This document shows positions 1 to 12,700 of a DNA stretch of 64,000 nucleotides, one piece after another (the first letter of the stretch is position 1; each line of letters starts with the position of its first letter). The stretch comes from Rhopalosiphum padi. Its lineage: Eukaryota > Arthropoda > Insecta > Hemiptera > Aphididae. The notes under the pieces were generated by a model. The model saw nothing but the letters and a program-made list of their open reading frames with translations, did no database searches and was not told where the DNA came from. A program made the position numbers and the translations under genes. The stretch covers positions 75,680,152-75,744,151 of the forward strand of contig NC_083597.1 in assembly GCF_020882245.1 (NCBI RefSeq), written 5' to 3'.

Positions 1-14
1 GCGTTCATTGGTTG

Positions 15-2661
15 TCAATTCATTCGTAATGGCTGGTCATAACGTTGTCGCAATGCAGCTTCAGGACCAGCAGTAAGTGCGACACCAGCCATTGGGTTTA
101 TGCGAAAACTATTTTCAATAGCCATGGTGTTAGCTGCGATTGCAATAGCCCCTAGTAAACATTAAATACAAATTGGTATTTTTTTTTTTATTATTATTAA
201 TTATGGTGATAAAGAATTTAACATTAATCCATAAATCCTATTGGAAAATATTGAATATATATTTTATAATAAAGAAAATTTAAATTTATACTTGGTTAAC
301 CTTTTTAATTTTTACCTTCTAATTTAATATAATTTTAACAATTTTGAGTAATAAATTATTATTTCAAACTTAGTTATCAAAATGTTTACATTTAATATGT
401 TATGATTAGGGTCCGGGTTTATATTCTCTAAATATGTCTAAAATTATGATGCTTATACTCTCTAAAAAAACGCTGCAAATATTCTGTCTATATTATCTTA
501 AAAATATGCAAAATTGTGTAAAAAACACAAATTTTTACTATTTTATTTTTAAATTATTCATTAAACATCTAATTATACTCAAGTGAAGTATACACTTTTT
601 TAATAGAATTATTGATAATTTAATTTATGACTAGTTTTTTATTCTGTTCAATTTAAAACCTTAAATGCAACGTTATATTAAAACAAAGTATTTGAAATTT
701 TGAATATTTGATAAACAAATATTTTGTTTTTATCAGTATGGATAAATAATCACAGAATAACCAGAAGGCTCACTTAATAAGAATTTGAAAATCGGTTAAA
801 TTTTGGTCTAGTACAACATTTATACTATAAATAAGTTGTATTGTATTATTATCTTTGTACAGAGTATACTAATAGACCAACAGATATAGCAAATCATCCC
901 CAATAAGAACCATGTACTACTAGAGAAGTGAGCCTTTTGGTTATTCTGTGGTACTATCATTGGGTGTTATTTTTTTTAATCAAAATAATACAAAAAAATT
1001 TTTTGTAATGATTATTAAATCCATTTGCTGTAAATGATCCAAACAATTTTTTTCGGGTATCTTTTAATTGAAGTTATAAGAAATCGGCATTTTTTTCTCA
1101 AAATAGACCAAATATTCTATAACTGATATCATAGAATAAAATATTCTGAAATATGCAAAAAAATCTTTTCCTGAAAACTCAGTGTCTAATGAATTGTACA
1201 CAATTTTTACTTTCGTAAGACTGCATATTATACTCAGTAATAATATTATGTAAAAACATATAAATCCGGACCTTAGTTATGATAAATGAATAACTAAGTA
1301 AAATAATATTGAATGGATTTAAATTTTTATTAACAGGATCAGTAAAATGCCTGATGTTCTATGTAATCAATCATATATTCAATTTAAATTATATATTTAA
1401 TTTTCATAAAATTAATTAACAATATACTATAGTTCAGGGTAATTCGGGCATACCTGCATCTTGAGATGGATCTCGGGTTTTGGTATGTAAAAATGCACAA
1501 TATGGCTTACGACATCCAGTTGGTTGTTTTTCCCAATAACATGGTATTGCTTTTCGGTTTTTCTACAAACAAATAAATTAAAGATATACATTATCTTACA
1601 AAATTGTGTAACAGAAAAGAGGCTTATAGGAAATTATTAAAACATTAATGGACAATAGACGATGAAAAACTCATTTTATAAATTAGTGCTTATAAAAAAT
1701 AATTTAAGAAGTATTAAAGAAAATATTAAATCTATTATATGAATCTAATAAGTAATTACCTTCAATTCCATGTGGCGTAATGTACAATGATCATTTTCAC
1801 ACTTTCCGTTTTGCCAAAAACTACATACCATTTCACATCCTAATGCTTGTGGTTCATGGCGAAATGGGCATTTGTCTCCCTATAAAATTACACACAAGAT
1901 AAATGTATTTTAGATAATATACTATATAGTTATTCAAATTTTATTAATAATATAATAAAAAACTAGATTTTTAAGACAAATACCATATGGTATTTTATTT
2001 TCTAATCAAAGGTAAGTTATCAGATTTTACTATATTATTCAATTTAGATATATTTAGTGGCGTAACCAAGGTTTTTTTTTTTGTAATAAAATGTAACTTG
2101 TGAAGGATTTCACACTCCATACTATGATAAAGTTTATCTTAAATTGTGGTAGTATGTAAATATGGCATAACTGAATATATTTTACCACAACCAAATTATT
2201 GTAATCCTATATTATAAATTTATATTTTTCATATAAATACAGCTGGGGGGGGGGGTGTCTTAACACCAAAAACACCCACTGGATACATTTATAATAGTTG
2301 TATATATTCATATTGCTTTTCACAATTTGTTAATTTATATTTAAAATATGAACTATATTAAATTTAAAGATAAAAATCCACATGGGCATAGTAATTATTA
2401 CTAAATTTTTTTAAATATTTAACTGAATGTTGTTTTAAATTTAATAAAGAACATAATATTTCTTCTATCATAAAATTGAAATTTTTCAAAATTACTTAGT
2501 ATCTGATCGGTTTAGATTTAATAATGACGGGGACATTTTTTTAAACTAGATAGCAGTTTGTGACATTTACCAATGACTTATGTAAAACACAAACCAACCT
2601 TCATGCAAGTAGAATAGTAGTAAAAGTAACAGTCGTTGTTTTTCTTGTCACCCTTTTCCAT
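15..2661 (-). CDS. ZC3H11A: ZC3H11A-like CCCH zinc-finger protein, four coding exons
   Basis: Exons in order of translation are 2599-2661, 1760-1879, 1454-1562 and 15-151. All junctions are GT-AG and the phases close to 429 nt (142 aa plus TGA). Three CCCH fingers stand in tandem: C11-x7-C19-x5-C25-x3-H29 (exon 1/2), C40-x7-C48-x4-C53-x3-H57, and C69-x8-C78-x4-C83-x3-H87. The text DCYFYYYSTCMKGDKCPFRH and PCYWEKQPTGCRKPYCAFLH is close to the N-terminus of animal ZC3H11A, an RNA-binding protein of the mRNA export (TREX-linked) machinery. The start at 2661 is chosen because family members begin a few residues before DCYF; an in-frame ATG at 2775 would add 38 unconserved residues. The protein is far shorter than vertebrate ZC3H11A (about 800 aa). 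The final exon (ending in ...QPLRMN) has no family similarity that I recognise, so the 3' end is the weakest part of the model; alternative splicing beyond position 1 is possible. Confidence 0.82.
407..1275. mobile_element. hAT-type non-autonomous DNA transposon with 8-bp TSD
   Basis: The ends are inverted: TAGGGTCCGGGTTTATAT at the left and the complement of TAAGGTCCGGATTTATAT at the right. The 869-bp segment is flanked by a perfect 8-bp duplication GTTATGAT (399-406 and 1276-1283). Eight-base duplications are typical of the hAT superfamily. No transposase reading frame is visible. It sits in intron 3 of the ZC3H11A-like gene and carries a second nested element. Confidence 0.82.
751..951. 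mobile_element. Nested MITE with 25-bp inverted repeats
   Basis: CACAGAATAACCAGAAGGCT at 751 is repeated inverted, ending at about 951, with few mismatches over roughly 25 bp. It lies inside the 407-1275 element. I could not identify a clear target duplication, so the exact ends and the superfamily are unsure. Confidence 0.6.
2055..2281. mobile_element. Short hAT-like MITE with G-tract, 7/8 TSD
   Basis: The left end TAGTGGCGT and the inverted right end CAGTGGGTG bound 227 bp. The flanks GATATATT (2047-2054) and GATACATT (2282-2289) match at 7 of 8 positions. The element carries a long run of G near its right end (around 2244-2255). It lies in intron 1 of the ZC3H11A-like gene. Confidence 0.55.
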
Positions 2662-3915
2662 GGTTCCTGGTGGTCCTGAGTGGCGTTTTCTGTGGTTTTC
2701 GTTTTTCGTACGATCAGTCCTGTCGGCGTGAAAAAATCGTGTCAAAACAGAAGCTTTAAAAACACCGAACAACACAAGCGGATGGGGTCGATAAGTAGGT
2801 AGGTGGGGTGTTGGGACATATTATTATTAATAATAACGATATTATCGTTATTGTACTTTTAGTCGGAGTGGGCGGCGACAGGACGTGCGAGCGTGAAAGA
2901 CGAGAAAAAAATATATCGCCGAGACGTCCACGTACCTCCCACGGGCCACCGGTCGGGATTAAATGCCAAATTAATGGGTCAAATGCTCCAAATGGCACAG
3001 ACACCGACCAAGTGACCGACCACCGTCCAGAGACACCTCCGCCGGCGGGGGGCATACGCACGCACGTTCGCAGAACACGTTTCGGGAAGGCGACCGCGTG
3101 AGAGAGAGATGATACCAGGCGGTGTGCGTGTGCTACGTTCCCGGCGAGGTGATAACGCGTGAGACTGTCGCCGACGGAAACGAGTGATGCGACACAACGT
3201 GCGCGCCCCCGGGGTTACGCCGCCGAGTAGAAGTGGCCGGTGGGCGACATGCGTTTTTTCATTAACACTATTCCCGTCTTACCCGTTTCCTCCCCGGTGG
3301 TGTCCCCTGTCCAATGCCGCCGCTGTGGTCCGGTGGTTCCTGTTCACCGGATTCGAGTACCGTTGGGGCGCGTTCGACTTGTCACAGCGGCGGAGGCGAC
3401 GTTAATGTCCGCGGCCGGTCAAACTCGGCATGAAAACCGCCGGGCAAAAGAGCGGACGGTAATTATTACGAGAGTCCCGTCGTCGTTTCGTTTATTGTTA
3501 CTGTTGCGACTGTTACTGTTGTAATTGGCGTAACAGTTTTGGTCAAGCGAAATACCAGTCAAAGTGGACGAAATAAGAAAATGAAAAAAAAAAAATACGC
3601 CGCTCACAGCTCGTCGTGCGTTATCGGCGTTTTTCGGAAAACGGCACCGCACGGCGCGGCGACACGGATCGTTGCCTAGCCCGTAGACGTTGAAATCACA
3701 TGACGCGGACGGAACCTCTTTGTAATTCGCCGACGCTGTTATCACCCACTGTTTGTTTTTTCATCATTTTCCCGTAGTCCCGTGTCGCGACGAGCGCGTG
3801 TCTTTCTGTCTACAGTCTTCGTAGTTCGCGTGATCTTCGGTGTCTGTCATTGTCTGTGAAGTGTCTATTGTCCGGTTTCCGGTCGAGAACGCCACTGATC
3901 GCTGTCGTCGTCTAA
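2662..3915. promoter_or_regulatory. Shared GC-rich bidirectional promoter region
   Basis: The 1.25 kb between the divergent start codons of the ZC3H11A-like gene and MED21 is much richer in G, C and CpG than the rest of the window, most clearly at 2860-3900. It must hold both 5' leaders and both transcription starts. No TATA box in a convincing position is seen, which fits broad housekeeping promoters. Several open frames of 70-108 codons here are a by-product of base composition and are not called as genes. Confidence 0.65.
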
Positions 3916-5545
3916 ATGGCCGATCGTCTCACCCAACTCCAAGACATTGTTAATCAAGTAAGCTACGGTAAAAATTGACCAAGTGCGAACGATAGACTGT
4001 TCATTGCTTATTTATTAGCATACCAGCTTACTGTGTGGTGAAGAATCTATTGTGTGTACCAATATAAAGAATCGTTTGAATGAACGAGAATGAGCCAGTT
4101 GACGTTTAATTAATTACACACATAATGATTAAATAAATTACTTTATTGATTAACTCTCAACAAGTTGATTTTTAAAATGTTTTACAGTTAGAACTTATGC
4201 TGGGTAATGCAAAGGTGGTTACTCAAAATCTGTATGATCATTTTTTAAATGGTTTCAATTTATATAGACTGCCATAGGAAGTTAATGACGTACATTGTCC
4301 CCTTTAGACCCTAATCATGACAATTTTTATAGTGATATATATGTTTCGTAAAATCAGCGTGTATTCTATATATCAAATGTCATTATAATACGGCCTCACA
4401 GTTCGCATTGTCAAATAACAATTTTTATGTATGATTTAATATTTAGCTATTATTTTTTATATTCGGTTTGAACTATCTTATGTATATGGTTTGATTCTTA
4501 TGCTTGGTGAAATACAGAGTATGTAGTAGTGTCTTCTACCTTTAGTGTTACCAGACAGTATTTTAAGTATAGTCAACTTAGTCAAGGTATATTTGATTAA
4601 TTTAAATCATTCGAGACACAATAAATAACCTATAAATTATGAATATTTAGACTGCACAATGTTTGAAAGAACCTAGAAAATAATTTATTATGCATACTTA
4701 TTGTGTATTTTTGTATATATTTTAATTTTACCAAATAATTTTCAATTGTAAATTTAATAACAAATAACAATTTTACAGCAAGCAGATAACTTCTGCAACA
4801 GCATTGGAATTTTACAACAGTGTGCTTTACCTTCTAAGTTTTCTAACTTTGACCGAAACGGATCTCAAACACCACAACAACAAGAAGGTAATATATATTT
4901 ATTGGTGTTTTGAATCACTTTAAAATTTGATGAAGTATTGATGATTAATTGTTTTAGATTATACAAGCTTATTTTCTTCACTTATAACTCGTTGTGCTAA
5001 AGATATTGACGCATTAATTGAATCACTGCCTAACGACGATACTTCTACAGATTTGCAAGTATGTATGGTAGAAGTTTTTAAACTTTTTATTCACGTATCA
5101 TGTACCACTTGTATGATTAGTTATATCATTGATTAAAAATAGAACTATTCATAATGTCAATACATTTATAATAACAATAATCTTTAAAAATAATAAATTT
5201 AATATAATCAGTACTTATTTATACCAAATATAAAATAATATTAGATCTGTTACAATAAATTGTTTTCAGTACTAATTGTATGTATCCTTTATACCACAGT
5301 TAGAGAACTGTTGATGTATAGGAATTACAAAGAAAATATTAGTACACATATTAATTTAAATATTTCAATTTTTATAGGTTGCAAGTTTGAGGAGATTAGA
5401 ACAAGATAATCAGTTAGCTGCTGAACGTTTAGAAGAAGTAGTTAGAAAAGGTGAACTTCTTCTTGAACAAATACAAGCTGCTCTCTCTGATATTGCTCAA
5501 CAGCAATTAGATATTCAGCAAAGTAGTGATAACAATACGTGTTAA
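3916..5545 (+). CDS. MED21: Mediator complex subunit 21
   Basis: Exons are 3916-3957, 4779-4887, 4958-5058 and 5378-5545. They total 420 nt and encode 139 aa, the usual MED21 length (about 140). The N-terminus MADRLTQLQDIVNQQADNFC followed by NSIGILQQCALPSKF is the conserved MED21 signature. Residues ~90-135 are a heptad-like helix (RRLEQDNQLAAERLEEVVRK) that in known structures forms a long coiled coil with MED7. The protein belongs to the middle module of Mediator, bridging activators and RNA polymerase II in the nucleus. All introns are GT-AG and the phases close. The gene is divergent from the ZC3H11A-like gene and ends 21 bp before the RRP8 ATG. An AATAAA (5544-5549) overlaps its stop codon. 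Confidence 0.95.
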
Positions 5546-5549
5546 TAAA
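5544..5549 (+). terminator. Possible MED21 polyadenylation signal overlapping the stop
   Basis: AATAAA begins within the TAA stop of MED21. Cleavage 10-30 nt further on would fall at or past the RRP8 start codon (5567). It is either the real signal of MED21, in which case the two transcripts overlap or abut, or a chance match in AT-rich DNA. Confidence 0.35.
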
Positions 5550-5566
5550 AACTTATTATTATTACA

Positions 5567-7124
5567 ATGAAAGTTAAAAATAAAAAAAATGTTGCTAAAG
5601 CCATTTCTGCTATCAGTAAGACACATAAAATTAAAAGAAACAAAATAAAACGTTTAACAGAAAAAAAAGGTAAAAAGAAGAAGATATCAAAAAAAGCATT
5701 GATCGAAGTTGGTCTAAAAAATGAAAAAAACAAACCTAAAGCTAAGGTGGAATCAACTCAACCTATTGTAAATGATAATTTAACAAAATTAACAAATATA
5801 AGTTACAAAGGTGCACCTGAAAGTTCTACTCCTAGTTTGTACAAAGAACAGAAAAAGGTCGATGGAGACAAAACACCTGTGTCCTTTATTAAGAGGATGA
5901 AAGATAAACTGAAAGGTGCAAGATTCAGGTATATAATAGTTAAAGATTGTATCTTATTAATAATTGTATATAAATAGTTGATTATTTAATATATTTACAT
6001 TAAAAACATTTTTCAGATATTTAAATGAACAATTTTATTCATCTAGCAGTGAAGAAGCTTTGCTATATTTCAAAAAAGAACCAAGTGCATTCAAAGCCTA
6101 TCATAATGGTTATATGCAACAAGTTATTCAATGGCCAGTAAAACCGCTAAGTGTTATAATTAAACAAATCAAACCAATGTAAGCTACATTTACTAAAGTG
6201 CCTTGTAATAATTGCATTTTTTAATTCATTTTCTAAATAAAATTGTTTTTAATTTGTAGTTTGAAGAAGTCCAATACCAATTCACCTGTTGTAGTTGCAG
6301 ATTTTGGTTGTGGTGATGCCAAACTTGCGAGGACATTTCCTACAGTAAAGGTTCATTCATTTGATTTGGTTGCAGTCAATCAGTACGTAACTGCTGGTGA
6401 TATGGCTCATACTAGCTTAGCCAATGGATCTGTTGACATTGCAGTTTTCTGTCTCTCTCTGATGGGTACAAACTTACAATCATTCATCAAAGAAGCCAAT
6501 AGGGTTTTGAAAACTGGGTAATTGAAAATTAGTATAATATGAGGATACATGTTTTTAATATTGATATTGTAAAAAAAATTTGTATATACATTTTGTATTA
6601 AATGTATTATTCTGTATGGTATTATGTATACTTGATGCAAGTTTTGCTTGGTGGCCAAGGACTGTTTTATACACAGGGGTGTAATTATATTACATGCACA
6701 TATATAGATGTTTGACTATGTGGGAGTAAATGACTGTATTGCTTCACCCCCTTCTAAGAAAAAGTTGTTACCACTGAGGTTTTCTCAACTTGAATTTGAG
6801 TATACATACAATTTAAATTTTAAGTCTTACTACTTTTTTGATTTAATACATAAAACATTATACTATATAAATATTAAATATACAATATTTTATTTTGTTT
6901 TTAGAGGTTTGATGAAAATAGCCGAAGTTGAAAGCCGATTTGATAATATTAATACCTTTATTGATAGTTTGGCTAAATATGGATTTGAAAAAACAAAAGT
7001 AGATCAGACAATTGAAATGTTCGTCTTTATGGACTTTAAAAAAACTCAAGATATAAGTAAAACAGCATTAAAAAAGAAATTACCTGTATTAGAATTAAAA
7101 CCTTGTATTTACAAAAAACGTTAA
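5567..7124 (+). CDS. RRP8: Ribosomal RNA-processing protein 8 (rRNA m1A methyltransferase)
   Basis: Exons are 5567-5928, 6017-6178, 6260-6517 and 6905-7124. They total 1002 nt and encode 333 aa. The N-terminal ~110 residues are very rich in lysine, as expected of a nucleolar targeting region. The methyltransferase domain starts at RFRYLNEQFYSS (about residue 119) and contains KAYHNGYMQQVIQWPVKPLS, the SAM-binding loop ADFGCGD (D189-D194), then SFDL (acidic D210), GDMAHTSLANGSVDIAVFCL, SLMGTN and EANRVLKTGGLMKIAEVESR. Rrp8 family enzymes make N1-methyladenosine in helix 25.1 of the large-subunit rRNA; the metazoan protein is also known as nucleomethylin in the eNoSC silencing complex. All key motifs are present. 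The start lies just 21 bp after the MED21 stop. AATAAA follows the stop at 7135-7140. Confidence 0.96.
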
Positions 7125-7134
7125 TATTTTTTTT

Positions 7135-7140
7135 AATAAA
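7135..7140 (+). terminator. RRP8 polyadenylation signal
   Basis: A canonical AATAAA lies 10 bp after the RRP8 stop codon, so the 3' UTR would be very short. It is placed as expected for a compact gene end, but not tested. Confidence 0.5.
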
Positions 7141-9715
7141 GTTTTACTACTAAAAATAATAAATGAATATTTTTATTTGATTTTGACAAATATGTCTTAT
7201 AAGGCATGTGGTAATATGCTAAAACTTGATTATTCACATTGTGTAATGAGTTTTTGAATGAAATGATTAAAATCCTATATACAAGTGATGCCCAACCTTT
7301 TTTGTTCGCCTGGCCACTTTGGTAAACAATCATCTCAAAGTGGGCCACCAAATATAAAAGTACAATGATCAGTATATCAACAAATGAAAAAAAAATGATT
7401 TATAAATTTGTGACGAGCCACACAGAATACCTTTGCGGGTCACATGTGGCCCGTGGGTTTGGCACCACTGCTTTATACCAAGCATTCAATGTACCTATTA
7501 AATTAGTAAAATATTAGGAATTGTGATTTTGGATAGGATTTATTTTGACATCATGTACAAGAAATAACACAATATAAATTGCAATAATAACAATAAAATT
7601 AAAACAAAAACAGTTGAAACTTTGTTATTATAAACATACAATTATTTAAAATGTATACAAGCAGTTTTGTACACTATCAAAAATGTTTTTACATATATTT
7701 ATATAATGTATTCTATTTTAAAATGAATACTTCATTACATAATGAAGCACTTACAGTATAATAATTTAAATACTAACCAGACAACATTATAATATATAAA
7801 CTATAAAAGTTTTAAATTGTGATCAGACTTATAAATAAACACAGTCGTCTAATAAAATGAAAAAATGTCATTTAATATTATGTTGGCCACTTAAAATAAC
7901 ATTCTAATAAAAATATATTAAAATAATAAGTAGTGTATTTTTCTTCTTCGAAAGTCGAATGGCAACATTTAGACAAATTAGATGGCACTTCAATTATGAT
8001 TGAAAATAAAGATTAATAATACTACAATAATATGTTACAATATCAATTGATAACCATACTTCAACATTTAATTTATACATTTTATACAGATATTTACATT
8101 TAATTTTAGTGTAGTTATCAGTTAATATGATTTTGAAACACACCGATGGTTAATTATAATTCTCGATCAAATATATTTATAATTTTTTTTGTGGTAACAT
8201 GCAATATCTTGATAAATCAATGTTTTTTTTATTTTTACTTATTCTTACAATTATGTAAATGTAAATGCATATTATAATTTGCATTTTAAAGTAGTATTTG
8301 ATGATAACTAATTAGATTAAGTTAATCAATAGTAACAAATTACTACTTATATGATAATAATTGTACAGCCATACGGTAGGTAATAATTATTAAAATAAAA
8401 GTTACTGGATTTGTAAAACGTGGATTTTTACGAACAAATCTCATTAAAAAATAAATAATAATTACAATAATTTAAAATTTTATTGAGGCACAGAAAATAT
8501 TTAATCTCTGAAAACATGAAATAGAAGAAGTTAGAAAGTCAATTCAATTTATTTTTGGTACCTATGTTAAGAAATAAGAGTTATAACAGACATCAGTCAC
8601 ATCGATATTAGATAGGTGCACAATTGATATAGAAATTAGAATTTTTTTAAAAAAACTACAAACTTACGATTTGAGTATAAGTTTTTTTTCATAGGTACCT
8701 CCTATCAAGAAAGTTTAATAAATAATAGTAATGTATATGGGCAGTGACAGCGATAAGGTTTGATCGCCATTTAAACAGATGGATAACTAAATAATATGAA
8801 CGTATCGGCGTAAGTGACGATGATTGAAAATATAATATTGATATAATATTCGCTGGCATAAATGCAAAAAAGAGAAAAATTCAAATTTAAAATAATTTTT
8901 TCGTCTTACGGTATTTTGAAGGTCGATAGGTTTTACATTGCATGAGTAACCTGACCTCAAAGGGTCCTAGATAATTCAGACTATTTGCAAGTTGCATCCC
9001 ACGCCGACTTACGTATTACTTTTTAGAACTTTTATAATTATTCTATTCGTTGTGAGACACACACATACGTCATATATGTAATACTTTACCGAACCGCGAC
9101 GCCGTATACGACCCAAGAATATCGGTTGATGCCTTGATGGTTGATCCATTTATTATAAAACGCTCGTTATTTAAAAAATTATTAATACTTTGAATTTTTT
9201 TAAAATTTTTTTTAATACTACTACACAACATTTATTCTTAATTCTTTATTATAAAGCAAATTATTTCTTAGAGTACTTAAATATACAAAAATCAAATTTA
9301 AGACGAGTAGTTTATAAGTTAGTATAAAGTTTAGTAAGTATACAGCAGTTGCCAGTAAGTAAAGTGATCTAATAAGTAGGTACCTATTTAAAGTTTAGAT
9401 GAACGGAGTGTCCTCTATTCTACTTATCTAATCGTATTTATAACTAATAAACTACTCGCTCAAAAATTGATATTTATAGATTGAAATATTCAGAATAAAA
9501 TTCTATTTTGGAATATGAAATAAAAAAAAAATGTATGTTTTCATTTAAAACGATAACGATGGAAAATTATATAAATATATTTTTTTTAACGACTTAAAAT
9601 TATGGGAAAAATAATATTTTCATTAAAGTTAATAGAAGTTTCAATAATGAGTGTCTTACGTTAAATTGATCACTATTCACTTAGCATACCACCTAAGTAT
9701 ATACAACGTGGCCGT
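7141..9715. other. Convergent intergenic region between RRP8 and FBXL7
   Basis: No coding region was found. It must hold the FBXL7 3' UTR; possible minus-strand AATAAA signals (TTTATT on the plus strand) occur around 9148 and 9228. A small MITE lies at 7282-7470. The rest is AT-rich sequence without visible structure, slightly richer in GC at about 8930-9120. Confidence 0.5.
7282..7470. mobile_element. hAT-like MITE downstream of RRP8
   Basis: The left end CAAGTGATGCCCAACCTTTT and the complement of the right end, CAGTGGTGCCAAACCCACGG, form imperfect inverted repeats, with complementary GGCCAC / GTGGCCC blocks inside. This resembles the common insect CAGTGGT-type hAT MITEs. The flanking 8-mers (CCTATATA and CTTTATAC) are only loosely similar, so the ends are approximate. 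Confidence 0.5.
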
Positions 9716-12700
9716 TCAGAAGAAACCAGGATTGGTGTGTTCGATGATGCACCGCTTGCAGTACTTCTTCACGGCCTTGTACCCGTCCGCGGATATCTGA
9801 CAGTCTTGTATGTTGAGCTGCTGCAGCCCCCGACAATAGTACGCAATCAGCTGTATGCCACGATCGGTGACCAGGTCACAGTTGCGGAGGCTGAGCTTCT
9901 TCAGGTTGGGACAGCTCTCGGCCAGCGCCCGGAGGCCCGCGTCACTCACATCGCACTTGCCGATGTCAAGCGCGCGGAGCCGGGCGCACGACCGCGCTAG
10001 CACCGTGATGGCATCGTCGCTGACCGCCTCGCAGCCGCGCACGTTCAGATACCGCAGTTTGTAGCATCGGCGCGCTATCACCTTCAGCCCCGCATCGCTC
10101 ACTTGATCGCACTTGGCCACCGACAGGTACCGTAGTAGCGCGCCCAGTTTGGCTAGCTCGTACAGTCCAAAATCGGTCACCTGGTGACAGTCCGAAACGC
10201 TCAGTTCCTTCAGCGCCGAACAGAAACTCGGCACGAACTTGATACCGGCGTCTGGAAATAATATAAACGTCACGTGAAGATGAAACATTAAATATTTTAA
10301 AATTATGTATATTTTGAAATATTGTACATAATATTAATTTAAGGTGATTCACCGAGCATGTTCACTCCAGTTTTTTTCCAGTTTTTTTATGTATTAACAT
10401 ATCCTAAGTAGGTGTCTATACTGGCTTTGGCTTTATTTGAAAATAATATTTTTAATCGAAAACCAGATTTTTGTTATTGTTAACTATAAAGCAATTTCCT
10501 TATTGAATATGTTGATATATCTAAATGAAATTCAAACGAGTAGTTCCTAAGTTATTAAAATATATTATTAAACTTAACTATATTAAGTTAGAATAATATT
10601 GTTCTTAAAGATGATATTTTTACAAAAGTGTAAAGTACACATATATAGCCATATAGGTAGTTCTAATATTGAATCTAGTATTTATTAAACAGGCAATTTT
10701 TTACAAATTATAAAATATTAAATAATATAATTTTCACATCATTATTAGCCCACATATTTTCCAAGCCTATTATTATGGGCGTAATCCAAACAATTGAAAA
10801 TAAGTTCTTGAGTAACGAGTAATAAGTACTTATATATATTTAAAAATTCCAAAAACTTTTATTTGAATAAATTTATTATTAAAAGAAAAAAATTGGAGAT
10901 GAGCATACATGGTGAATCACTCTATTACCATATACAACTATTATAATATTAAATATAATGATGTTACTGATATCAATTACCGCCATAAGATGTGGGATCA
11001 GTGGAAACTATACACTTATTGTGTGCAGTATATTACTGTATACTTGTCAAAAAAGTAAAAATGTATCACTTTTAATGACTATTTCCTAGATATAAAGTGT
11101 TACACTCTAGGAAGAAATAGTTTTAACCACATACCACATTTACTTATAAAGTTATAACTTATATAGATACCTTATATATTACGTATCTAGATTTTCCATT
11201 CTTTAATTGTATATTATAAGTATATGTATGTTTAAATAATTAGGTAGACAATCATTGACTCGTAATCTCTACAGCCAAGTGGAGAATTCTGTGACAGCCG
11301 AGAACCGAAGTATTGATAAAAGTAAACTAACTTATAATATATATTATATACATATCACATATACTATAATACTATATATACACGTGCGGGAACTGTATTT
11401 GTTATTAAATTTGCATCGATTTATTTTTATTTTAGAATTGAAGAGACACTGCAATAAAATAGTTATAGTGCATATAATATACGGCATTATAGTCATTATA
11501 CCTATATATATATATATACACACACGTTCTTGGCAAATAAAAAAGCTTCTTAATGAATTAAAACCGGATCCACAGCAATTCTTATTTGTGGAGTATTTAC
11601 CCAAGTATGAACGCAATGCGAATAACTGGAATTCCACATTTTCCAGGATGAGACAAAATCTGAATGGAAAATGTTTTACCTTTCTCAACTCTAAAGGATA
11701 TATTATTATTGTCTACATGTACAATATATGATATATAAATAACCAACAGTAAAATATAAGAATATATAACTATAATATCGAAAAAAATAACCAAATATAT
11801 CATATAAAATATTATCGAATGATTAATTTCTTAACTATGTAGGCATTTATTTTTATTTAATCTTCAAAAAGATAATAAGCCCCACTGAACGAATTCAATA
11901 TGAATATTAAATTGAAAAAAAAATAGTTTATAAATAATAATATATACCTATTGGCTATTACCTACACGTTGTATTCGCCATTCGCTTAGTTGCAGTACAA
12001 TTACACTTATTATATTATAATAAACCTACAATAATATAATTATAAAAAGTAATAACATAATAATAACTAAAGGGATTTACAACAATAATTACAAAATAGA
12101 GACCTTATAATTTATATTTAAATGGTACCAAAATTATATACAAATATACCAACATATGATCATAATAGTAGGTATAGTAGGTATAATATGCTAAGGACTT
12201 GTGGATTAAATCAAACAAAATTGTTATAAGCATGATGGCAGAACTTTTGATTAGTAGCTATTGAATGTTTTGAAATGTATGCGTTATGTCATTACCTGTT
12301 ACTTTAGTGCAACGCCGCAGGTACAAGTAGGCTAGTTGTGGACAATTACTAACGATCACACATAGATTTGCATCGTCGACAAGCTGGCAGTCAGTTAAGT
12401 CCAAATACTGCAGGCACAATCTCAGCGATGGCTCCGGACGACTATATACTCCAACGGTGCTTACCTTAACACAACCTAAAATAAGATACATTTCACGGTT
12501 AAAAATGAATTATTCTTATAGGTACCTACTATTAATTATTAATTAAACATGTTACGCTTAATTTATATAACTAATTAGGAAGCAAATATTTATTTTGAAC
12601 AAGTTCCGTTTATATTTTAAATTATTTAAAAAATAATAATAATATGACTGAATTTCATTTTTCATACATAAACTAAAAATGTTTAATGTATATGTATATA

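Noticed and set aside
2756..3745. Several open frames of 70-108 codons in the GC-rich stretch
   Set aside because: They overlap each other on both strands, have no recognisable domains, and stop codons are simply rarer in GC-rich DNA; this is promoter and leader sequence.
9737..10352. Open frames opposite to and out of frame with the FBXL7 last exon
   Set aside because: The minus-strand leucine-rich-repeat frame is clearly the real one; the others are shadows in GC-rich coding DNA.
11255..11731. 158-codon open frame in FBXL7 intron 2
   Set aside because: It is dominated by TATATA and Ile/Tyr-rich low-complexity text with no similarity; a chance frame in AT-rich DNA.
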